From assembly GCF_004006665.1 (NCBI RefSeq), contig NZ_QOCL01000003.1, forward strand, positions 620,001-684,000: a stretch of DNA of 64,000 nt, in the 5' to 3' direction. Of the stretch, positions 19,145-27,621 are shown piece after piece. A program made the position numbers and the translations under genes. The DNA is from Halobacteriovorax sp. HLS (GTDB lineage Bacteria > Bdellovibrionota > Bacteriovoracia > Bacteriovoracales > Bacteriovoracaceae). The notes under the pieces were generated by a model. The model saw only the letters and a program-made list of their open reading frames with translations. It did not search any database and was not told the DNA's origin. The stretch's first letter is position 1. Every line of letters begins with the position of its first letter.

Positions 19145-20569
19145 CTAATTAAGACCTCTTATAATATCAATCAACCTATTCACTTCGGCCAACTCTCTTT
19201 CATAAGAAAATCTTGTCTCAGAAAGATCTACAAACTCACGATGAGAGTCTTCTTTTAGTTTTTCAAATTTTGGCAACTCATCACTGTGATAATTATAAAT
19301 ACGATCAAGTTCAGCCTCATCTTTTACAATCATATCAACTAAAGGACTAAGTGTTCTTGTAAGAAATAAATGATTATCCTGATAGCGCTTAAGCTTTACA
19401 AAACTAAGACCAAGATCTTTTAATTGTTGCTTTGCTCGCGATCTTTCAACTTTAAGTATAGATAACTCTCCAACAATAGATTCTTCTCTTTCTAAGAGTG
19501 GTCCTAAAGGAGCTACTAGCTGTGAATATCCAGGATAGGTTTTTGAGAGCTTCTTATCTAGCGATGAAAGATCACTCTTCAAATTCATTTTAACTTTTTC
19601 CCATGTAATTAGTCGTCTATAGAAATTGTTAACTTTTCTCTTATCTGATTCTACTTTAGCGATTATTGTATCCATTTCCTTAACTATAGAAGAACGATCC
19701 ATCCTTGTTTGATTATAGTCATTTGTTGCGACAATATGGAGTCCTTCCTTTGCTTCACTAGAAATATTTGAAAATTCTTGCTCATTTAAACACAAGTCAA
19801 TTAATGCATTTGCAAACTGCCTTGAATGAGACGACAGATGTTGACTAGAGCGGAACTCAGTCAGATCTTTTTTAAAGCTTTCTAAAAGAATTCCATAATT
19901 TAGAAAAAACTCTTTATCCTTTCCTCGAAAAAATAAAATATTTTCAAGCGTAACAACACGTTGTCGTAAAACATCACTTAGAGCATCCAGGTTCGCTAGA
20001 GAATAAGTCCATCTTAAAAGTTCCTCCTCATGTCTAGGAATCTTACTTATTAGATCTAACTGAGAAGCATTATACAGGCGAATATTCTTAATCAGAAGCT
20101 CTCTTTCGATACGGTGCTGAGAATGACTACTAAGAAAATTCGAGATTTCTATATGATGGACATCTTTTTGTTTTTCGATTAAAACTAGCTCAGCGTAATT
20201 GGCATCAACTTTTTTTACAATTGATTCAAGAAAGCTAGAGACGATTTGTTTTTCTTTTACATTATCAGCTAAATCTTCAGTGGTACTAGTATACCCGGCT
20301 TGATTATCTGCAAGCTTCGACTGAGCAAAGTCCAAAAACTCTTTATTCATTTGATTCAGTTTCTCATCAAAGAAACGTAGCTGATGATCAGAATGAGAAA
20401 AAATGCTTTTGCGGAAACTATATTCAAATTGTGCAGAAAGCTCAGATTCTCGTATGACCTCTATTTTCGCTTCAAGCAGTTGCTTTCTCTTTAATAACTC
20501 ATTAAGTTCAGACGAATAAGTCGTAAACGAAAGTGAAAAAAGCAAAGTGAACATAATTTTACCAAACAT
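19145..20569 (-). CDS. Secreted coiled-coil protein, unknown
   Basis: The start is placed at ATG 20569: GGAG lies 6 nt upstream, and the TTG four codons earlier would put that GGAG inside the gene. A signal peptide (MFGKIMFTLLFSLSFTTYSS) precedes about 450 residues that are almost all charged heptad-like helix (ELNELLKRKQLLEAKI and so on), predicting a long periplasmic coiled coil. No catalytic motif is seen. Possible envelope scaffold or spacer; the function is unknown. Confidence 0.65.
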   Translation of the reverse strand: MFGKIMFTLLFSLSFTTYSSELNELLKRKQLLEAKIEVIRESELSAQFEYSFRKSIFSHSDHQLRFFDEKLNQMNKEFLDFAQSKLADNQAGYTSTTEDLADNVKEKQIVSSFLESIVKKVDANYAELVLIEKQKDVHHIEISNFLSSHSQHRIERELLIKNIRLYNASQLDLISKIPRHEEELLRWTYSLANLDALSDVLRQRVVTLENILFFRGKDKEFFLNYGILLESFKKDLTEFRSSQHLSSHSRQFANALIDLCLNEQEFSNISSEAKEGLHIVATNDYNQTRMDRSSIVKEMDTIIAKVESDKRKVNNFYRRLITWEKVKMNLKSDLSSLDKKLSKTYPGYSQLVAPLGPLLEREESIVGELSILKVERSRAKQQLKDLGLSFVKLKRYQDNHLFLTRTLSPLVDMIVKDEAELDRIYNYHSDELPKFEKLKEDSHREFVDLSETRFSYERELAEVNRLIDIIRGLN

Positions 20570-20863
20570 AAGAATCTCCAAAATTGATTTCCAGTTTTAT
20601 ATCACTAAATTTTAGTTATGTATTGCTCTATCTGTATTAATTATACAAGCGTGGCACTACGGGCCGACACATAAGAAATATATGGCGATAGGTTTAGGAC
20701 TAATTCGATCACTCACACATATTGTAAGATAATTTCTTCTACTTCTATCTTTTAGCAGGCGTAATGAACACCTAGAGCTAAACTACCCCATAGTGATAAG
20801 TAACTGAAAAAACGAGAAATATGAGCATTAATCTAGAAAGAAGACTTTATTTTATTGCACAAA
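20570..20863. other. Intergenic region between 20569(-) and the SDR-TetR promoter
   Basis: No ORF, tRNA or stable terminator is seen in this AT-rich stretch. It must hold the promoter of the minus-strand coiled-coil gene and the upstream part of the promoter of the SDR-TetR operon. Confidence 0.5.
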
Positions 20864-20876
20864 TGACCAACGGTCA
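20864..20876. promoter_or_regulatory. Palindromic TetR-type operator 1
   Basis: TGACCAACGGTCA is an inverted repeat (TGACC/GGTCA with a 3-nt centre). It is nearly identical to the second site 29 nt downstream. A TetR-family regulator is encoded in the same operon, making autoregulation likely. Confidence 0.8.
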
Positions 20877-20892
20877 GTAACATACCAACAAC

Positions 20893-20905
20893 TGACCGAC
20901 GGTCA
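20893..20905. promoter_or_regulatory. Palindromic TetR-type operator 2
   Basis: TGACCGACGGTCA is a perfect inverted repeat except at the central base. It lies 24 nt before the SDR start codon, where a bound repressor would block transcription. The consensus of the two sites is TGACCRACGGTCA. Confidence 0.8.
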
Positions 20906-20929
20906 CTTAATCTAATCAATGGAGATTTT

Positions 20930-21943
20930 ATGCAAAAAAAAAGCAAAGTTGTAGTTACAGGCGCAAATGGGCATGTTGGAAATAATCTTGTAAGAGAACT
21001 TGTAAAGCAAGGCTATGATGTTAGGGCCACTGTTAGAAATATTAATGACCCAAAGAAAACAAAAGTTCTAAAGGAACTAGGAGTAGAAATTGTTCAAGCA
21101 GACCTTTTAGACAAAGAGTCACTAGTAAAAGCATTCACAGGTTGTGAAGGTCTATTTCAAATTGCAGCGGGTTTTAAGATGCACACAAAAGATCTAGACC
21201 TAGATGTAAGAAAGCCAGCTATAGATGGAACAATAAATGCATTAGAGGCCGCAAAAGAAGCAATGATAAAGAAAATTGTCTATACCTCATCAGTTGCAGC
21301 GATTGGATCTTCAAAAGTTAATGAACAAAAAGATGAATCTCACTGGAATGACAATGCAAGTGAGTTCTATGCCCAATGTAAAAATGAAGCTGAAAAGCTA
21401 CTTTGGAAGAAAGCTAAAGAGTTAAACTTAGATGTCGTAACGATACTACCAGGTATGATTATTGGCCCTAACTTCTATCAACATACTCCTTCAACGTACT
21501 TCTTTAAAAAGCTACTAAATGGAAAAATACCGATGATGCTCCCAGTTTCGTTTTCGTATGTAGATGTAAGAGATGTTGTTAGTGCTCACATAAAGGCCTA
21601 TGAGACCAAACACTCTGCAGGTAGATACATAGCTTGCGGTGATTTAATCTCAATGAAAGACGTTATGGGAATATTTAGAGATCACGACCCAAGCCTAAAA
21701 CTACCAACGAAACAAGCTCCGAAGTTTCTCATCCCTCTCCTTCCATGCTTAGATGCTATTGAAAATAAATTAACGGGAAATATGAGAACAATGACTAAAG
21801 GAGTTATTGACGATTACCTTAATGGCACGGTACAAAATTTTAATAAGAAAAAAATAAAAAGTGATCTTGGCTGGCAGGCAAGACCGATTAATGAAACACT
21901 TATTGATACACTAAACTGGATAAAACTAAATAATATCCCCTAA
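20930..21943 (+). CDS. NAD(P)-dependent epimerase/dehydratase (dihydroflavonol-4-reductase-like extended SDR)
   Basis: The N-terminal Rossmann motif VTGANGHVGNNLVREL (about residues 8-23, GxxGxxG) binds NAD(P). The active-site region contains TSSVAAIG (Ser) and Y152-x-x-x-K (YAQCKNEAEK), the SDR Tyr/Lys pair. At 337 residues it matches dihydroflavonol-4-reductase/cinnamoyl-CoA-reductase-like enzymes, which reduce aldehydes or ketones. The substrate is unknown. It is the first gene of an operon with a TetR regulator 9 nt downstream, under two TetR-type operators, which suggests induction by a toxic or xenobiotic ligand. Confidence 0.9.
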   Translation: MQKKSKVVVTGANGHVGNNLVRELVKQGYDVRATVRNINDPKKTKVLKELGVEIVQADLLDKESLVKAFTGCEGLFQIAAGFKMHTKDLDLDVRKPAIDGTINALEAAKEAMIKKIVYTSSVAAIGSSKVNEQKDESHWNDNASEFYAQCKNEAEKLLWKKAKELNLDVVTILPGMIIGPNFYQHTPSTYFFKKLLNGKIPMMLPVSFSYVDVRDVVSAHIKAYETKHSAGRYIACGDLISMKDVMGIFRDHDPSLKLPTKQAPKFLIPLLPCLDAIENKLTGNMRTMTKGVIDDYLNGTVQNFNKKKIKSDLGWQARPINETLIDTLNWIKLNNIP

Positions 21944-21952
21944 GGAGTCTTT

Positions 21953-22585
21953 ATCTCAAGAGCATATTCACAAGAAGAAAAAGATATAAAGAGAGATACG
22001 ATAATAGCTGCAGCGGAGGAGTTACTTGAAAAAGGTAACTTCCCGCTTCCATCAGTTAATCAAATAATTAAAAAGGCCTCTGTTGCGAAGGGGACTGTTT
22101 ATCTTTATTTTGAAAGTAAAGAAGAGATTTACTTAAGCCTACTTGAGCAATACTTTGTTCAATTTGAAGTAAATATGTTGGCACTATTAGATTCGAGTGA
22201 AAAAGATAATATTATTGAAAAAATTCTGAAGGCCTATATGGATCTAGCAACAAATACTCCGAAAGCAGTCTACCTATCAAGTATCGCTCCATTAATTTTA
22301 GAAAATGGTCTTTCTGATGAATATATCCTTAAGTTCAAAAGTAAAGTGAAAGATATTACGATGAAAATTGTAACAAAAATTGCAGAGATCTTAGAAACTA
22401 AGGATATCAAGAAAGTTAGTTCTACATTTCTAGTCTCCTATAATTTTTTTCTAGGCTCTTGGCAGCACTGCAATCCACCGGAAAATGTTAAAAGAGTACT
22501 ATCGCAGAATGATCTTAGCGATTTAATTTATGACTTTGAAAAAGAACTTAGTACTGCCTTTAGAATCCTTTGGAAAAACATGTAG
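21953..22585 (+). CDS. TetR-family regulator with apparent AUC start codon
   Basis: A complete TetR protein of about 210 residues is encoded if translation begins at ATC 21953. The helix-turn-helix (AAAEELLEKGNFPLPSVNQI, then KASVAKGTVYLYFESKEE) lies upstream of the first in-frame ATG (22175), so the 136-residue version from that ATG would lack the DNA-binding domain. The frame upstream of ATC closes 9 nt earlier at the SDR stop codon and contains no ATG, GTG or TTG. AAGGAG lies 5 nt before the ATC, an ideal Shine-Dalgarno spacing. AUC initiation is rare and weak, so repressor levels may be kept low. A mutated start or a sequence error is the alternative. Confidence 0.8.
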   Translation: MSRAYSQEEKDIKRDTIIAAAEELLEKGNFPLPSVNQIIKKASVAKGTVYLYFESKEEIYLSLLEQYFVQFEVNMLALLDSSEKDNIIEKILKAYMDLATNTPKAVYLSSIAPLILENGLSDEYILKFKSKVKDITMKIVTKIAEILETKDIKKVSSTFLVSYNFFLGSWQHCNPPENVKRVLSQNDLSDLIYDFEKELSTAFRILWKNM

Positions 22586-22817
22586 ACTCAGTATCTAAAA
22601 ACAGCTTGCAATAGACTTCCTGAACACCAGAGAAATATTTTTCATACTAATACATACAACTACATTTTTAAGAATTATTTCAAACTCATGAAAAATAGTA
22701 CACAATTGGACTAGCTCTATACTCTCCCATCTTTTATATCTTCTTCTAAACCAAAAATCCTGATATCATAAACGCCTACAGGCAATATAGTTAAAATACA
22801 TTTTAGAGAGATTTGAA

Positions 22818-23507
22818 GTGAATAATAAGATACCTAAAAAGATACATTCATTTGTAGTTGATGATGATTCTCTATTGTTTTATGCAGATATAGCTATTTA
22901 TCAAAGATATGCACTCTACGTAATCATCTTTATAGAAATTTTTATCATGATACAAATGAAATTGTCAGGATTCCTCAACAGCTTTAGCGAATTAATCTAT
23001 AGCTTACTTGGTTCACTAGCATTTATTTTGATAATTTTATTTTTTGCGCATATTTTAAACAACACTAAAAGCTATAGGTATTTAGTTATAAATCGAGATT
23101 CTATCTATTTTCAAAAATACTCTAAATTCTTCGGAGTGGGAAAACGAATTAAATTAGACAAAAAGAATATAACTGAGGTTTCAATAGTATTTAATGATAC
23201 AGAAATAAGTACTCAAACGATAAGAAATTCATACCTAAGTATTGTAGATAAAAAATATAACAGATATGAAATAGATTTAACGTTTTCTTCGTCTACTAGC
23301 ATTGTTGCTCACCTCCCTATGGACCTAGTAAGAGCTCCAGTAGTTTTACTTCGTAAAAAAATTAGCCCAAAGAATATAAAAGATGACTTCTCTTTTGCTG
23401 AAATGCTGCTCCTTCATTTACGTAACCTTGGTTACTCTGGTCAGATTTTTAATAATTCATCTACAAACAACTCAGATAGTGTAGAAAATTTCACCTTTGA
23501 AGAATAA
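22818..23507 (+). CDS. Two-TM membrane protein with PH-like cytoplasmic domain, unknown
   Basis: The GTG start follows GAGAG. Two membrane segments (about residues 30-50 and 60-85) are followed by about 140 cytoplasmic residues with the strand pattern of bacterial PH-like domains: YRYLVINRDSIYFQK, RIKLDKKNITEVSI and NRYEIDLTFSS. No catalytic residues were recognised. The family is unknown; the PH-like call is inferred from the pattern only. Confidence 0.55.
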   Translation: MNNKIPKKIHSFVVDDDSLLFYADIAIYQRYALYVIIFIEIFIMIQMKLSGFLNSFSELIYSLLGSLAFILIILFFAHILNNTKSYRYLVINRDSIYFQKYSKFFGVGKRIKLDKKNITEVSIVFNDTEISTQTIRNSYLSIVDKKYNRYEIDLTFSSSTSIVAHLPMDLVRAPVVLLRKKISPKNIKDDFSFAEMLLLHLRNLGYSGQIFNNSSTNNSDSVENFTFEE

Positions 23508-23544
23508 ATATCAATACTAAAGATCAGGCCTTCGACCTTACTTG

Positions 23545-23559
23545 AAGGATAGGACAAAT
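23545..23559 (+). repeat. 15-nt match to the end of the 144-bp repeat
   Basis: AAGGATAGGACAAAT is identical to the first bases of the repeats at 27426, 28455 (inverted) and 32571. The similarity stops after this motif. A chance 15-mer match is unlikely in a window of this size, so it may be a residual element end. Confidence 0.4.
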
Positions 23560-23801
23560 ATATATTTCTAATCCAAAAAAGCTTAAAATGCTTTATAGTA
23601 GAGATCCTCTGATGAAATTAAATAAGTAATAGTAAGATATCTCAATAAACCTGTGTTAGCTATGGAGTTAAACGAAAAGAGATGCACCGAAAGTCCTTTG
23701 AAGGAACATATGGTCGCAGAAAGTAAACGGATACATATTTCTTTTATTTAATATATAATTAGCCTGAGAATATAAAGTAAAGAAGGAAAAGGGCGGGCGT
23801 A

Positions 23802-24020
23802 ATGAGTAAAGTAAGAAAAATGAATATAGATCTACACTGTAGAAATGAGCCTAATGAATGCATTACATTAACATTAAGTCAGTACAACAACTTAGAGAGT
23901 CAGTTTCATCTCAACCCAAAATCCATTACAGGCTTATTCAGTATTGCAATGCTAGTTCTTGGGTATTTTACTTTTTTAAGATTTCTTTACAGAAAACTAC
24001 GTAAAAAACTCCGTCGGTAA
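23802..24020 (+). CDS. Small single-pass membrane protein, unknown
   Basis: A 72-residue protein with a polar N-terminus containing two cysteines (LHCRNEPNEC), one membrane segment (about residues 43-63) and a strongly basic tail (RKLRKKLRR), which predicts a C-terminus in the cytoplasm. GGAAAAGGG precedes the ATG. A terminator-like structure follows. No family was recognised. Confidence 0.5.
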   Translation: MSKVRKMNIDLHCRNEPNECITLTLSQYNNLESQFHLNPKSITGLFSIAMLVLGYFTFLRFLYRKLRKKLRR

Positions 24021-24047
24021 TACTAACCCCACGGAGTGCTTCGCACT
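24008..24047 (+). terminator. Terminator-like double hairpin
   Basis: ACTCCGT (24008-24014) can pair with ACGGAGT (24031-24037), and the overlapping AGTGC-TTC-GCACT (24035-24047) forms a compact alternative hairpin, followed by a T/A-rich stretch. The two stems share bases and are mutually exclusive. Confidence 0.5.
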
Positions 24048-24156
24048 TATATTTATGCATCAGCCTAGGACTTCTGGAAGAGGTCTTCTTCTTTGAGAAA
24101 TAAAATAGAAGAGTATTAAAGTTGTTTGAGCATAAAAAAGTACAAAATGTAATGAC

Positions 24157-24972
24157 TTATCTCTTGAAAGATTTAATGACGTCAACTAAATAAGAGAATC
24201 CGCGGGACCTTGGGCGATCAGATCGATAAACCAAAGAAACATTCATATCTTTACTTATTTTCTTCACTAGTTTTAGCTTCTTGCTATTTTCAGCAATTGG
24301 ACTTGGTAGAAGACCCATGAAATCATTATTTCTTTTTAAAATTGAGTTAATAACTTTGTAGTCATTAATATTTGTTTTACTAGTATTTTCGAATTCAGCG
24401 AGAGTACTAAATGCTGTAATCATTTCTTCGTTGTATAGAATATGTTCCTTCTCTTTGCCATCAATAGAATACAATCCAATAAACTCTTTCCAAAGAGGAG
24501 TAATAACAAGGTCTAGATATTTTGTAGGATTAATAGCAATACAAAGATCTGCACTTAGGTCGTTAACAAGTTCAACACTAGCTTTAGAACTACAGAACTC
24601 TGTTGAAATACTTATGGCAGGGTACTTCGTAAGCTTCTTCAATACTGTAGGAAGAAGGTATGTTGCAAAAATATTATGACAGGCGAAGTGGAAAGAACCA
24701 CTCGCGATCGTATCTAAAGAATTAATTTCAGTTAAACACTTTGAAGAGAGATGCGTAATATCATTTAGATGTTTTAGAAATACCTTGCCAGCATCAGTTA
24801 AAACAAGTTTCCTAGCTCCTCTAATAAATAGAGTTGCTCCGACTTCTTGCTCAAGTCTTTTAATCGATTTAGATAGTCCAGATTGCTTGCAGCCCAGATA
24901 GTCCGCGGCCTTAGAGAAGTTTTCATACTCAGCAACGACAAGAAAATCTGTAAACTCTTTTCTATTCTTCAT
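24157..24972 (-). CDS. LysR-family transcriptional regulator
   Basis: The N-terminal winged helix (FTDFLVVAEYENFSKAADYLG, then CKQSGLSKSIKRLEQEVG) is typical LysR, followed by a short effector-binding domain. At 271 residues it is slightly short for the family. It is transcribed divergently from the secreted/YceI/cytochrome cluster beginning at 25086, with only 113 nt between, so it is the likely regulator of that cluster. The inducer is unknown. Confidence 0.9.
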   Translation of the reverse strand: MKNRKEFTDFLVVAEYENFSKAADYLGCKQSGLSKSIKRLEQEVGATLFIRGARKLVLTDAGKVFLKHLNDITHLSSKCLTEINSLDTIASGSFHFACHNIFATYLLPTVLKKLTKYPAISISTEFCSSKASVELVNDLSADLCIAINPTKYLDLVITPLWKEFIGLYSIDGKEKEHILYNEEMITAFSTLAEFENTSKTNINDYKVINSILKRNNDFMGLLPSPIAENSKKLKLVKKISKDMNVSLVYRSDRPRSRGFSYLVDVIKSFKR

Positions 24973-25085
24973 ATTCCAACAAAGAATATCAGTTAATCCT
25001 CTACAGGACTAGCAACTATAGTAATTATTACGCTAAAACACAGAAAGTCTAATAAGAGACGAAACCATCAAAGAAGGATAAGTTT

Positions 25086-25463
25086 ATGAAAAAACAACTA
25101 GTTACAATTTTTGCGCTCTTAATATCTCAAGTGAGTCTAGCAAGCTTCATTCAAGTAAACCTTGTAGAGCAAGAAGAGGCCCTGATAAGTATTCTTACAG
25201 ATTCTAATGGAATGACGCTTTATACTTTCGACGTAAATTCTGAAAATCAATCAAATTGCCATGGAGCTTGTCTTGTAACTTGGCCTGCTTTTACAACAGA
25301 GCACGAAACTCTTCCTACACCATTTGGTGTTCATCTAAGAGACAATGGGGAGTTGCAAGTAACTTTAAATGGCGAGCCTCTGTACTTCTTTATAGGAGAT
25401 AAAAAGATCGGAGATATTAACGGTGATAATATTGGGCAAGTTTGGCACATTATCAATTTTTAA
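25086..25463 (+). CDS. Secreted PF03640-type (Lipoprotein_15/COG4315) protein
   Basis: A signal peptide (about residues 1-19, ending VSLA) precedes a domain with LTDSNGMTLYTFDV and SNCHGACLVTWPAF. These are the repeat motifs of the secreted family PF03640, including the CxxxC pair (C58, C62) and the WP. The family is often found with electron-transfer or stress proteins, but its chemistry is not established. An AGGATAAG ribosome-binding site precedes the ATG. It is the first gene of a four-gene cluster with a YceI protein and two cytochrome-like proteins. Confidence 0.85.
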   Translation: MKKQLVTIFALLISQVSLASFIQVNLVEQEEALISILTDSNGMTLYTFDVNSENQSNCHGACLVTWPAFTTEHETLPTPFGVHLRDNGELQVTLNGEPLYFFIGDKKIGDINGDNIGQVWHIINF

Positions 25464-25487
25464 ATTTATTAAAGTTAGGAGAAAGTA

Positions 25488-25982
25488 ATGAAATTGTTTT
25501 TTATTTTAGTTTTAATGATTAATACAACTTATGCAGCAACTATGAATATGAAAATCAATTTCAATGCTTCTACTAATGTACCTGGTATGAATATCAGCGG
25601 AGAGGCCCTACAAGAAATAAGCGGGAATATTGAATTAACTGATAAAAAGATTAATAAAGTTAATGTTTCATTTGAGTCAACTTCATTAACAACTGGAATG
25701 CAATTAAGAGATGAACATCTGCACAAGATGTTAAAAAAATCAAAATTGGAATTTATAAATACTTCTGAATGTCTATTTGAGGATTCAAAGTGCGAGATGG
25801 AAGGAACTTTTAGTATTGCATATAAAAAAATCAAATCTAAATTCTTAATTACTAGAGAAGGAGAAACTCTTTTATGCTCAATCATAATTAAGCTTAGTGA
25901 CTTATTTCTAAAGAAACCAAGCTTTGCAGGAGTTAGCGTTAATGACGAGGTAAATGTCACAATAGAAGGTACAGTGAAATGA
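25488..25982 (+). CDS. YceI-family periplasmic protein
   Basis: A signal peptide (ending TTYA, about residue 17) is followed by a YceI-like lipocalin fold: SGNIELTDKKINKVNVSFESTSLTTGMQLRDEHL is reminiscent of the family core in which small ions separate a long amphiphile-binding tunnel. YceI proteins bind polyisoprenoid lipids such as octaprenyl derivatives or quinones, which fits a redox cluster. One Cys pair (ECLFEDSKC) is present. Its stop overlaps the start of the next gene (ATGA). Confidence 0.8.
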   Translation: MKLFFILVLMINTTYAATMNMKINFNASTNVPGMNISGEALQEISGNIELTDKKINKVNVSFESTSLTTGMQLRDEHLHKMLKKSKLEFINTSECLFEDSKCEMEGTFSIAYKKIKSKFLITREGETLLCSIIIKLSDLFLKKPSFAGVSVNDEVNVTIEGTVK

Positions 25983-27028
25983 AATCATTATTAGTACTTC
26001 TTTTAACACTATCAGCTCATGGATATGAAAACATGATAGTAAAAGGGTACTCAAGTTGCATTGCTTGTCATAAGTCAGCTGAAGGAGGCGGGCTTCTTAC
26101 GGAATATGGTAAGTATATTTCAAATACCAGCTCTTATATTAGTTCAAAAAACTTTAAAACTGATCAATCTCGTTTCAATTACGCACTTCAGTTTAGATAT
26201 GCAAAGATTGATGCAAATGGTTCAAAGAGAAGTTTTCCAATGCAATCTGATATTTTAACAAATATAAACTTCAAAGAAGCTGGTGAAGTCTTTATTGATA
26301 TTGCGAGAGCACCAGAGTCTCAAGCTATTGCATCTGGTATAGAGGAGCCTAAACAATCAGATTTATGGTTCTTTAGAAAAGCAATATATCATTATAAAAA
26401 CTTCTTCATAGGGAGACAGAGATTTAATCTTGGATTAAACCTTGTCGATCACACAACTCTAAATAAATCACTAAATAGAATGAATGTTAGTGATCTTGCA
26501 TCAACTATAGGCTTATTGAAAGTGACTAAAGACTCTAGTAAAAAAGTATTTCTCTTTGGACCAAGTTTTCAAGAAAACCGGATTAATAAGGAGACTGGTA
26601 TCGCAGTTGATTACAGAAAGTATATATCTAAGAATCTTAACGTAGGTGGCTTCTCTTACTACAGCTTAGGAGAGACAATTGACAGAGGTAGCATAGGCCT
26701 TAACTTCAAAGCAACTATTTCGAAATGGGCACTATTTTATGAAGGTGTTTATAGCAGACGAGAGTTTAAAAAAGGAAGCAGTTTAGATCAGAACTCAAGT
26801 TTAATAAGACTAAGTTTTTTTCCTTATATGAGTACGTTAATATTTATAAATTATGAATTTGCAAATCGTAACAAAAACTTTGAGCTAGAAGAAACAAGAG
26901 TTGGATTTGGAACGAGATTAAAGATCTGGAAATGGATTTCTTTTCAATATGATCTGAAGAAAATTGAACGAAATAGTGTCGAGGAAAATATTTCAATAGC
27001 GCAACTATTTTTAAACATATGGGGATAA
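25979..27028 (+). CDS. Outer-membrane beta-barrel with N-terminal c-type heme motif
   Basis: A short signal peptide (about residues 1-15) is followed almost at once by CIACH (C27-H31), a c-type heme-binding motif, in a short region with conserved Gly residues (EGGGLLTEYGKY). The remaining roughly 290 residues alternate in the manner of an outer-membrane barrel (FNYALQFRYAKID, FFIGRQRFNLGL, ISFQYDLKKIE). A monoheme segment joined to a barrel could pass electrons across or at the outer membrane. It is translationally coupled to yceI (ATGA overlap), and the next gene follows after 1 nt. Confidence 0.75.
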   Translation: MKSLLVLLLTLSAHGYENMIVKGYSSCIACHKSAEGGGLLTEYGKYISNTSSYISSKNFKTDQSRFNYALQFRYAKIDANGSKRSFPMQSDILTNINFKEAGEVFIDIARAPESQAIASGIEEPKQSDLWFFRKAIYHYKNFFIGRQRFNLGLNLVDHTTLNKSLNRMNVSDLASTIGLLKVTKDSSKKVFLFGPSFQENRINKETGIAVDYRKYISKNLNVGGFSYYSLGETIDRGSIGLNFKATISKWALFYEGVYSRREFKKGSSLDQNSSLIRLSFFPYMSTLIFINYEFANRNKNFELEETRVGFGTRLKIWKWISFQYDLKKIERNSVEENISIAQLFLNIWG

Positions 27029-27029
27029 A

Positions 27030-27365
27030 ATGAAAAAGAATATTTTCATAATTTTAAGCTCTTTATTTATATCATGTTCTGAACAAGGGACAAATGAAGC
27101 TGCTCAGTTTGTCAGAATTAATCTGGAAGAGATTGAGAAAATAGAGCTTTCTTTTATAAAAGAAAAGATACTTATGCCAAAGTGTATCAGTTGCCATGGC
27201 TGGATAAGTGACGATTCAAAGATATTAAGTCGAGTTGTCGCAGGTGAGCCAGAGAGTTCAATGTTATATAGAAGAACGAATGATGGAACGATGCCCTTCG
27301 GTGGTCCACCCCTAACGAAGGATGAAGTGACTTTGATCTATAAATATATTAAAGATTTAGAATAG
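27030..27365 (+). CDS. Cytochrome c lipoprotein
   Basis: A lipobox (LFISC, C16) anchors this 111-residue protein in a membrane. It carries one heme motif, CISCH (C52-H56), and a distal GTMPFGGP (M88) that is the likely sixth heme ligand, giving a standard class I cytochrome c of minimal size. It ends the LysR-linked cluster and could exchange electrons with the heme-barrel encoded just upstream. Confidence 0.85.
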   Translation: MKKNIFIILSSLFISCSEQGTNEAAQFVRINLEEIEKIELSFIKEKILMPKCISCHGWISDDSKILSRVVAGEPESSMLYRRTNDGTMPFGGPPLTKDEVTLIYKYIKDLE

Positions 27366-27425
27366 TTTAGATACGAAAAGGTCAAAGAAGAAGTGTAACG
27401 TCTTATACAATGAACAATAAATCGT

Positions 27426-27569
27426 AAAAAGGATAGGACAAATTAAGCACCTTATTCAAGAAATTTACAGTATCAATCTCCCCTACAGAGAACTCTCTTT
27501 TTAAGCATATAAATCAAATTCATGTTAAAATAATTTAAACGGTGAAGAACTCTCCAATCTTCTTAGGTA
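27426..27569 (+). repeat. 144-bp dispersed repeat, copy 1
   Basis: This segment, beginning AAAAAGGATAGGACAAATTA and ending TCTTCTTAGGTA, recurs at 32571-32714 with the same length and about six mismatches. A shorter inverted copy is at 28455-28550. The flanks differ, so the unit is defined. In one frame it could encode DKLSTLFKKF... ending in a stop, but substitutions between copies are mostly non-synonymous, arguing against a selected peptide. Confidence 0.85.
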
Positions 27570-27621
27570 AGCAAGTATCTATTCAGAAGATAAAAGAATA
27601 AGAAACGGGGTATATTATTTT

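Noticed and set aside
22175-22585. A 136-codon gene starting at ATG 22175
   Set aside because: This would remove the TetR helix-turn-helix, which is encoded intact just upstream in the same frame with a good Shine-Dalgarno spacing to ATC 21953.
23640-23760. Possible riboswitch in the leader of the 23802 gene (GAAAG and GGAACATATGG elements)
   Set aside because: The sequence did not match the conserved core of c-di-GMP or other riboswitches I could recall, and no stable pairing pattern was found.
27426-27569. The 144-bp repeat as a CRISPR-like or RNA gene unit
   Set aside because: Copies are kilobases apart, in both orientations, with no spacer array. No conserved structured RNA was apparent.
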